From Acanthococcus lagerstroemiae (taxonomy: Eukaryota; Arthropoda; Insecta; Hemiptera; Eriococcidae): a stretch of DNA of 64,000 nucleotides. The position numbers and the translations under genes were made by a program. The DNA lies in NCBI GenBank assembly GCA_031841125.1, contig CM063108.1:53776122-53840121 (forward strand), written 5' to 3'. The stretch's first letter is position 1, and each line of letters opens with the position of its first letter. The notes under the pieces were generated by a model. That model searched no databases, was not told the DNA's origin, and was given only the letters and a program-made list of their open reading frames with translations. Of this stretch, positions 55,411-64,000 are shown piece after piece.

Positions 55411-55808
55411 ACAATGCTTTTCAACTTCCAAATCAAAAAAAGGACATTTTTAGCAACATTTTCTCTTCCTCTTGAAAATAAACGGTGCCGTAGCAAAAAT
55501 TAACTATTTTGCGGAGCCGCAGACATGAAGATGTAGCATGATAAACTGATGGGCCAATTTTTTGAATTAAGAGTCTCGAGCTAGGAGCTTGGGACATAGG
55601 AGGAACGATGGTTTTCGAGTATCACAGTGCATGCACGCGGACATTTTCGAGATTTATTTAGAATCCGCACAGCATGGTGACGTTTTTGGAAATGAAAACG
55701 AATTCTCGATACACATTAGAACATACATATGCGTATTGTGGATAGACCATAGCCTGTACGAACAGGATCGACCACCGAGACGCCGTACAGAGCTATACCA
55801 AAATTATA
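55411..55808. other. no recognisable gene
   Basis: One motif-free frame (55,589-55,813). Confidence 0.35.
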
Positions 55809-55811
55809 ATT

Positions 55812-56402
55812 AGAGCTCGGATTTTTATGATTTGTCATGTTTTCTTACATTGGAGAAGATCGCTCATATCGTGTAGATCATTGCGAATCATCACATTCTG
55901 AGTAAAATCAGCCCAATCTGATAATGCATATTTTGCACATTTTGGGTATAAATGAATGTTTTTGCATATTTTAGACGTTTTAAGCGCATATTCGTCATAT
56001 TTTGACCTTTTTTTTTTTCAATTTTCAGCTAAATTTTGGAAATTTTGACCAAAATTTTTTTACTATTTTTTTTTTTTTACTGAAAATGGCAAACCTGAAA
56101 AAACCAAGAAATTCTGAAATTTTTTTTTCGTTCTGATACATCGAAAGTACTACAATTTAAATCTGAAAATCAATACGAAAGTGACTGATCTTTCTTTTCA
56201 TTTGTTTAATTTTCTGCAAACTTGTGTTTAAAAAAATACCTGCAAATTAAAAAAATATTTTCTAAAGATACCCATATCGATGTTGCATGAAAGTGCATTT
56301 TTGCTAGATAAGTGCATATTTTGTCATATTTTGACGAAAATAAATGCATCTTTTATGCGCATAAAATCATTTTTTAAGCGCATGAAAATCTGAGCTCTAA
56401 TT
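55812..56402. mobile_element. MITE with TAGAGCTC ends, about 590 bp, related to the hAT-like MITE at 49,407
   Basis: The left end ATTAGAGCTCGGATTTTTATG and the inverse of the right end ATTAGAGCTCAGATTTTCATG are matched with two differences. The interior is full of GCATATTTT and GCGCAT words, as in 49,407-50,047. Target duplication is not evident. Confidence 0.6.
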
Positions 56403-56607
56403 AAGCTTGAACAGGTAATGCCTATTCATTTCACAATATAGGTAGGCAGCTTAAAAATTTCCCCGATGATAAGTACGAGGCTCGCCTTGTTCGAGGCGGT
56501 ATCAACCTCCGGAGCGAGCACATGGTCTTACTTGAAATCACCGTCTACAGGCTTTCTCCTGAAAGGAATGGCTGTGCTGGGAACTATGTTTTTCGATGTC
56601 ATACTAA

Positions 56608-57800
56608 TCAAAAGTCGACGTTTCTTTCTATCTCTCGAACCGTTACCATTACGCGGATGGTACAGGGTGAGAGGTGGAATTGTCCTAGAACGGCTGGCTT
56701 TTCTGCATGGGGGAGGGGGTGGACAGGGATGTTATAAAACGCTCTAACCAGGTCTATCTTAGAAAATACTTTTTTTCCATGCAATAAATTAATCGCGTTG
56801 TACATAACGGGTACTGGGTAACGATCTGGTACTGTCTGCGCGTTGAGGCGGTGGTAGTCGCCCATCAGTCGCAGCTTCTCCTTCTCCAACTTTGCGATGA
56901 GAGGTGAGGCCCACCGCGACCTGGACACCCGGACTATACCAGTCTCCAGTTGCGAGCCATATTCTTCTCTTACTCTACATTCGATGTCTGGTCGCAGTCT
57001 TCTAGCTTTCTCATGGACAGGCGGCCCAGTCGTCTCGATGAAACATTTGACATCGTGCAGCGCATGACGATGGTACTGCGGTGGTCTTGTGATGCTGCCA
57101 TATTGTTTCAGCATTTGAAGTATCCGTTGGACGTTTTGTTTTTCACTGGCAATTGATGAGACAGAGGGTTGTTTCGTCGCACGTACCATTCCAGGTGCAC
57201 TGCATAAGGTTGTACCTTCGAGTAGGCGCTTGTTGTTAAGGTCAACAAGTATGTTGTAGTAGGATGGAAGGTCGGCTCCAATGATTGGCTGCGCCATATC
57301 GGCTATAATGAAATTCCACTGCAGATTCCTGGACAGCATATAGTTTGTAATTGGCAGCACTCACTGTAGTCTTGATAAACTTCCGAGGAAGAACTGAAAC
57401 GTCAGATCCAGTGTATATTAGGTAGACTGTGTCATCGTTTTTGATTCGAATGAATAGTCGCGGGGATGCGAGGTTGCTAGAAGGCTGTACCGTCGCACAA
57501 CAAGCCCTCAGTTGGCGTTTCCCTGATTTGCTCGTTTACAACCAGGGGCGCAGTTGCGCGCGTGGTCCCAATATGTGTAATGATGCCAGCATACTTCATC
57601 AATTAATTCAGTGCTCTTGTGGTATGGTGTTTGCGAACGTTCTCGTGGTCGCGACTGACTACTGTGGTGGAAGCGATCTCGCTCTCTGCTTCGTTCTCGA
57701 GAGCGGCGCTCTCTACTCTCTCAATTTTCGGTACATAGGGTGGAGATTTTGGTCTTGACAAAGATGTGTCGGCGCTGGTAGCGGCCACAGTCACCGTTGC
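56608..57800 (-). pseudogene. Gypsy-like Pol, N-terminal part (protease and first RT motifs), inverted
   Basis: On the minus strand the protease has 'YTGSDVSVLPRKF', where the catalytic Asp of D-T-G is Tyr, then 'FIIADMAQPIIGAD'. The RT start follows: 'RVSRSRWASPLIAKLEKEK', 'LRLMGDYHRLNAQTVPDRY', 'VFSKIDLVRAFYNIPVHP' with the first catalytic Asp. The RT then breaks off. A frame change occurs near 57,360 between protease and the rest. The next expected RT motif appears on the plus strand at about 57,900, so this half has been inverted relative to it. It is non-functional. Confidence 0.87.
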
Positions 57801-57894
57801 GAAGTTCTGAGTTGCCGTTTATTCTAGGGCAGTGGCATGCACCTGCGTTGCGTTTCGCTCCGCTAATTCGTGGTATTGTGGAGCCTATCAGTTG

Positions 57895-58977
57895 TTATCT
57901 CACTGGTAGAATTGTATGAGAGCTGCAGGGTGCCTTTCGGACTACGTAATGCCCCCGGCACATTCCAGCGCTTTATAAGTTCCATTTTCTTTGACCTCCC
58001 CTTTGTCTTTGTTTATTTAGACGTTATATTAATCTTTTCAGAAGACATTGAGCAGCATTATGAGTATCTAACTATTGTTTTTCAGCGATTGGCCAAGCAT
58101 GGCCTTACTACTAAACTCGGAAAATGCCTTTTTTGTGTTCCAGAACTAACCTTTTTAGGCCACCATGTTTCGGCTGAGGGGTTTAGGCCGACTGACAATA
58201 GGATAGACTTCCTGAAACGGATGAAACTACCATTGACCATCGCTGCTTTGAGAAAAGTACTTGGCATTTTCAATTTTTATCACCAGTTCACAAAAAAATG
58301 CTGCTGAAAGCTTAGCGCCTCTACACGACCTCTCAAAAGCTCACCCAAACAGAAACGACCCTACGCGGATTAAGCAGACAGAAGAATTGAAAGCGTTCTT
58401 CGAAGTAGCACGTAACAATTTTATAAATTTTACTAAATTACACTATCAGCGCTCCGGCTCCAAACTTGTGTTCACTTGCAATGCTTCTAGAATGGCGGTA
58501 GAGGAGCCATTCTGGAACAAATAAATGAAAACAGCGAACGTGAACCACTTGGATTCTATTCGAAAAAGCCGGATGAACGTCAAAAAAGCTGGCCCGCTTA
58601 TGATCTCGAACTGATGCTATCTATGCTGCGATAGAGTCGTTCGAATATTTGCTCATGGGGAGAGAGACTTGACTGTCGTAACCGATCATAAGCCCATCAC
58701 TTATCTATTAACTACAAAAAAAAAAGTGCAAAATAAAGTGACGTTCTCGTTTTGCCGAATACATATGCCAATTTACTAATAAAATAATTCACCTTTCAGG
58801 TATTGACAATGTCATTGCTGATGCTTTGAGTAGGTCTCAAAGTGACGATGAAAATCAAATAGGTCAAATCGATGCCGAAATAACAATGGAACACATCGCA
58901 TTGAGTCAGATCCACGATGCTGAAATAAATGACCTAAGAGACAACGAATACGATAGCGACACTACAGAATGATAAGT
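57895..58977 (+). pseudogene. Gypsy-like Pol, C-terminal RT and RNase H part
   Basis: The plus strand gives 'RVPFGLRNAPGTFQRF', 'VFVYLDVILIFSEDIEQH' (YLDD changed to YLDV), 'FLGHHVSAEGF', 'LRKVLGIFNFYHQF', 'LAPLHDLSKAHPNRND', 'LVFTCNASRMAV', 'VVTDHKPITYLL' and 'VIADALSRSQSDDENQ', ending with a stop near 58,971. Frames change several times. These motifs follow exactly on those at 56,608-57,800, but on the opposite strand. The second Asp of the catalytic pair is replaced by Val. Integrase is not recognised downstream. Confidence 0.88.
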
Positions 58978-60470
58978 TGGTAGACTTCTTGACGGAGTAA
59001 TACCTATAAGCAAAACCATGCACAGAGCTGAAATCGCACCGGCGGTTCATTTTGGTTCTTGAGTTACTATGTGCCAACTCACCGTTATGGATTTCCGTGC
59101 ATTTTCCACATCCGTGAAAAATTTTGTACATCGTGTATTACTATTTCAGTTTGAGAACAAGTCACTCATTTTTGGAAGTTATATTCGGTTATTTGGTTCC
59201 CAAAAATTCGAAATTCGACGGCATTTTCGGTTGTTCGAAGCATTTTATTGTCGTAAAAAGTGACAGAACTGAAACGCCACAGTCTCATTTCTTGGATCCG
59301 TTTGCTGACCTGACCGCATGGTGAGATGAGAAGGCATGCTATAAACCTGGTCCAGCAGTGACATTTTCGAGTTTCTTTTCGATCAATCAAGAAGATCTGG
59401 GTCTCCACATAGTGTCGAGAAGTCGTTTCCAGTTCCAGTCTGAGTCCAGACTGATGTACGGCGCGATTCGATTAAGACCATGCCGCCAACGAGGCAGGAT
59501 CACGAGGCTTATGTCGAAGGGACCATCATCGACTTTGCTGCCAATGGCTCCAGGACCTACTCAGTATCGGCTAAGCATTACGTTTTATTTGTTCATTTCT
59601 ATAATGTCAAGATTGCGTACCTTAATCGTCTATCGTTGAGTCGTCGGAGGATTTCTCGAAGTGGCCACTACGACAAGATCCGGATCCGCGCCTCGAGATG
59701 CAGACCATACGCACTTTAATGTTTCAGTTTGTCCAGCATTGGTAAACCTAACTCCAATTTGAGTCTTTTTGGTATTTTAGCTGAAATCCTAGGTAATGCA
59801 CCGTATTTTCGGTTTTTTATTATTGACCCGTGGTATACTGCGGTTTTGTCCGAGCTAGCCTTAAGATTCGTGCTTACCAGGGGCCCGACGTCCCTTTTCT
59901 ATCCGCGTGTATGACCTGGAAAGGGCGAAGAATAGAAATTTCCTTTATTTTCGCTCTTGGGTTGTTCAAAATTTCGGGTCTAAAAACTATCCTTCCATTT
60001 TATTTTCATTTATTTCTGTTTATTTTTCTCTGCCCCTCCTCCTTTTGTTCAATTCAAAATCGTGTGAATAGCCTACGCGAGAATCACGCAAAGGCTCAGG
60101 ATCCTAGTTACTCTACATTCAAGGGGGTGATTCAAAATTTCAGGTCCTGAGACACCATTCATGATCAGTTCAAGACGCAGGAATCGTCACCGAAGCTGTG
60201 ACCGTCAAAAGCGATCATTTCAAAAAGCTCTGAAGCTTCTCGAGGTCTTAATTCGAGATTAATAAGGCCCATATCTCAAAAATTGAATATCTCTTAGGGA
60301 GAAGGGGACTCCATCGTGTTTAGTTTTTCGGATTCCCATTTGGCAAGTCGTATGCTTTTGATTAATTTCACCTTCCAGCCATTGTTACTGAGGTTATTTT
60401 GATTATTCTACATTTTAGAGGAGAGAGGACCCTACTTCTACATTGTTATCACTCAATGCAGTCGTTTATA
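58978..60470. other. no recognisable gene; possible decayed integrase region
   Basis: This lies where the integrase of the Gypsy-like element would be, but I see no HHCC or DDE motifs. Short frames (59,069-59,324, 59,358-59,639) are motif-free. Confidence 0.35.
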
Positions 60471-60476
60471 ATATTT

Positions 60477-61280
60477 ATTGTTGTGGTAACCGAACGTGAA
60501 GGCTCCTGCGGGATAGGAGGACAGTTCGGTTGAGATGAGGAACCACCTGTTAGGCCACGACTAGCTCTAGGGACCTTCAGGGGATGGAACCGGCGCTAAG
60601 GGCTTGACGATCCTGTGCTTGTAGATGCGACGAGGTAACCCAGGGTTAGATGAGTACCAGTCCGTTAGAACACCTCTGAGGCGTGACTTACACTGGCGCT
60701 TGATGGCTACGGGTAAGGCTGCACACAAAGACAAACACACAGTTATGCGGTGAAGTGACTATATTCTAAACGAACTTACTGATAGATGGATATAAATACA
60801 ACACAAGTAACAAAGAGAACGGTGTTCGCGGAGGCGCGGAGACGAGGTTTCAGCGGAGAGCTCGGAGACGTAACCGCGTGGCGAGTTAAGCTGCGGGTCC
60901 TGGATAAGGGATACGAATCTAAGTCCTCAACGAACGAAATATCGCGCGCGTGGAGAAGGCGACGACACTGCCTCCTAAACGAAATAAGAACAGCCGAAGA
61001 AAGTTTAACTTTGTGGATTTGTCACACCTAAAAGGTCGCAAGTGAAGACGGTTCGAAGACTCTTACGGAAACATCCGATTTGCGAGAAGACTTCTCTCAT
61101 AGAACGTCACGAACCGAGTCCTTGCTGCCGCGTTTCCACGAACGGTCAACGGTGAGTTTTCCCCCTCTCTGGGGCAGGTCACAGAAATCACAGAAAAAGA
61201 GGAAAAAGTCGATCAAATCGAAGGAAAACAGCAGAAATAGTATGATCAGGTATAGACAGGTAAAAACAGGAATCAACGTG
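60477..61280 (+). other. unassigned stretch with LTR- or promoter-like features
   Basis: It begins TGTTGTGGTAACCGAACGTG and has GGATATAAATAC near 60,788. An open frame of 81 codons (60,786-61,031) has no motif. A donor-like ACGGTGAGTTT lies near 61,149. This might be a solo LTR or leader of an element, but I found no partner copy. Confidence 0.3.
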
Positions 61281-61542
61281 TTAGGATAAATGAGAGAGTG
61301 AAACTCGCCGGCATATCTATCGCATTATGCAATGTCAATGCCTTGGCCATTCGGGAAAAGAGCGGAGCTCGGTTAACACATTGTTGATTTTGAACCCAGA
61401 ATTGAGGTTATTATTTTATTTTTTGATCGCCTACGAATCGAAGTATCGCGAAGTAAGAGCCATTGGCTCCATGCTTAGTTACAAACCGTCGAGTGCTTCC
61501 TTTGCGCCGAATTTTATATTATTATTTCTCTTTTATAAATTT

Positions 61543-61545
61543 TTA

Positions 61546-61594
<49 letters not shown>
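61543..61594. repeat. (TTA)n microsatellite
   Basis: Uninterrupted TTA repeats of about 52 bp. Confidence 0.95.
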
Positions 61595-61599
61595 TCAAT

Positions 61600-64000
61600 T
61601 TACAATACACGTATCCTTGTGCTGTTCGACATGATTCTTATAATTTCAGTGAGGTGAATTTGGAACAACTTCATCTTTTCTGTTTATTTTATCGAAAATG
61701 CGTAGACGTACCACCATGCTAGTATTTGATTTATGATACGTGGCATCCCTGGACTTTGTTTCTGAATTATCTTTCCCTTTGGTGGACCTCTTTTCATTCA
61801 GGGACATGAAGAGTGGGTTCCCAAGTACTTACGTCCATTCTGATTGCTCAGGTCTTTCAGCATTACTTCGTTCATGAAGTACGCTGGGGACAGGGGTCAT
61901 CGTGGACTCACCTCAGACTCCCGTGAAGCTTGGTGGTAGTCTGTGGTTAAACACCTCTGGGTATGGTGATAGTAGGCTGAACGTTCGTTATTACGGTATA
62001 TTAGCCCCCCTTCGTCGGCAATCTACTATCGGCAAATTTCCCACAGGTGAGATTCTGGGAAGGAGTTCTTTCTTCTTGGGATCTTATTCCGAAATTCGGG
62101 CGGGACACCTGGCTTTTTGGGAAATCTTGCTACAAAGAATAGCTGGAATTGGAGTCAGAGTCGAAGCCGGCGCTTAGGGAAATTATTTGTCAGAGCCGAC
62201 AAAAAGAACAATTTAAGAATTTTAGCATTCACATTTGGTAGGGAGCCGAAGCAAAGACAGAGCAGTTCTGGTTTTGATGCCGACTTCAAGTCTCAGATTG
62301 GAATAAATTTAGAATAATCCGGAACAGACGAAAATCTAGTTCTGAAAATTTTTCAAAACAAGCTCAATTTTCCTTCTTATTTTTTCTCTTCTTCTGATCC
62401 TAAGAAGAAGCCAAATATGTGACTAGGTGGGATGGAGCACATATAGCGTTCTCCGCCTGGAACAGTTATTAAGAATATAGAACAACTTGAAAGAGTCACA
62501 GAACCTGATTTTTGAACCAGATAGCGTCGTTCTTGGCAACCCTGATTATAATCAACGAAACAGTAATGCTATATCGTGGAATTTTGATGATGGAGATGGA
62601 GAAGAAATTCCACATACAACAGTTGAAACAAACTTAGAAATCTAATTCGAAACAGACAAAACAATAGTTTTGAAATATTTCAGGAGTTCGAACATACACA
62701 TAAGGATGGAATAAGGATTGAATTCGAAATTTTTCGACTTACTGAAGATTTAGAACACGCCAGAATGACTACCTACGCTCAGAGGACTGGGCGAAACATC
62801 GCATGTTGATGAGTTCATTTTTTAATTTTTTAAACAAGAAAGTAGAGTCGAGTAGCTGATGAATTTAGCTTGAACAGTTGAGACAAATCTTGAATAACCT
62901 GGAAAAATGGTCAAATTCAGCTTCGAAAAGAGACGAAGTTCTCAGTTACCCCCATTATAGCAAACAATGCAATAGCACTATGGAGATTTCTTTTTTTTTG
63001 GGGGGGGGGGTCGAAGAATGATTTAATCTAAAACGTTTCCGAACCGTGGAGAAAATCGAATTCAGAAATATTTGGTAAGCTACTTAATTTTTTATTTATA
63101 ACCCACGGGTAGCAGAGATATATGGTACATTGTAGCCGAAAATATTAGGGAAAAACCTCGAACAACTTGGAACAATCGTGTAATTGGACCTCAGAATGGC
63201 GTTCTCAACTGCCACGAGTATAACAAACAGTACGGTGTAGAACTATGGCAGATCTGGGAGTGAGAGCAGAGACGAAATTCGACACTAATATAGTCATGAT
63301 AATATAAAATATTATTCATTATTTATTTTCATTAAAAATTAGAGCTAATCAGCTAATCCTTGGTCAAATTTGGAATTTGCCAAAGTTGCAACACTGACTA
63401 TCGAAAATATAATTTTAATATTGCTATCGGCTTGGAGCGTTCTCTGCCTATTTATCAGCAGGCGTGGACAAAATAACTAAACTGCGGACTCGAATTACAA
63501 ATTACTGATTATTTTTTTGAACTGAATCACGGATGAGGGATACGTGCATCAGAAGTGATCCGAATCACGAATCTCGGATCATTTTTTCCTTTTTCAGTGT
63601 TTTGATCCGAATCGCGATCTATGGTCATTTACGGTTCATACAACCTCAAAATAGATGTAATCCAAATCACGGATCACGGATCGATCAGGAAATAACTTAA
63701 CCTATGACGTCAGTCATATCCATTATCACCCATCACAGTAATATCACTGCTGTAAGCTGCAGTCTGTATTTCGTGAAAAAATGTACACAACTTTTCAACA
63801 CATAACTTCCCATAAGAAACAATCACATGCTATCAATTTTCCTAAAGCTTGAATCAAATGCAATACTAGGAATGTCGGATGGTAAGTATTTAAAACCGCC
63901 GAGAGAAGAAAAAAACTCCCCCTCCTTTAGGCATGACCTCACCATACACTTATATGAACTTCTGGCACATCCTACTCAGAAGGTCCAGACACGCTTATGG
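61600..64000. other. no recognisable gene
   Basis: Only short motif-free frames. Near 63,510-63,700 words such as GATCCGAATCACG, AATCACGGATCACGGATCGATC and AATCACGGATGAGG recur in short succession, which may mark a decayed element terminus. A G-run lies near 63,000-63,010. Confidence 0.4.

Noticed and set aside
60786..61031. Small host or viral protein
   Set aside because: 81 codons rich in Arg with no recognisable motif; not enough to call a gene.

Overview
This is a eukaryotic window, almost certainly from an arthropod and most likely an insect. It is a transposon graveyard: I found no convincing intact host protein gene. The evidence is the mixture of non-LTR retrotransposons (Jockey-like, RTE-like and a third type), LTR retrotransposons (Ty3/Gypsy-like and Ty1/Copia-like), tRNA-derived SINE-like repeats, hAT-like and other terminal-inverted-repeat (TIR) elements, long microsatellites and satellite arrays. 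There are no bacterial operons or ribosome binding sites. The species cannot be fixed from sequence alone.

1-11,080: a Jockey-type non-LTR element with ORF1 and ORF2 remnants. It is split at about 3,770/9,941 by a roughly 1.1 kb insertion, and that insertion is split inside a (TA)n tract by a nearly pristine Ty3/Gypsy-like element (4,697-9,775). The Gypsy-like element has 329 bp LTRs that differ at one visible position, intact gag and pol, and a textbook A AAA AAC -1 frameshift site between them.

11,080-17,950: a second ORF1 remnant, then a 5'-truncated Copia-like element (integrase, reverse transcriptase, RNase H, PPT, 3' LTR). The Copia element is split by a plus-strand non-LTR element, which is itself split by a minus-strand non-LTR element. 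The Copia 3' LTR abuts an endonuclease fragment from another Jockey-type element.

17,950-31,500: a SINE-like composite, a 2.7 kb TIR element (21,167-23,872) with a nested GC-rich insertion carrying five 113 bp satellite units, a trimeric higher-order tandem repeat (24,620-25,510), a Jockey-type RT tail split by a hAT-like MITE, and long unassigned stretches.

31,500-43,900: a decayed minus-strand RTE-like element interrupted by a short MITE, by a larger TIR element that holds a 230 bp foldback hairpin, and by a SINE with an 11 bp target duplication. Further fragments are a Jockey-type RT, an RTE-like tail and a CAGGGTGT-ended MITE.

43,900-64,000: another SINE-like repeat, a 253 bp satellite array (45,850-48,770), two related hAT-like MITEs, a 689 bp AG microsatellite, an open but 5'-truncated Jockey-type RT, and a Gypsy-like pol whose two halves lie in opposite orientations, which implies an internal inversion. 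The last 5 kb shows no recognisable gene.

The genes here do not cooperate in a host pathway. Each is replication machinery of a mobile element, and the informative signal is the order in which elements landed in one another. No search was run, so family names rest on motifs seen in the translations.
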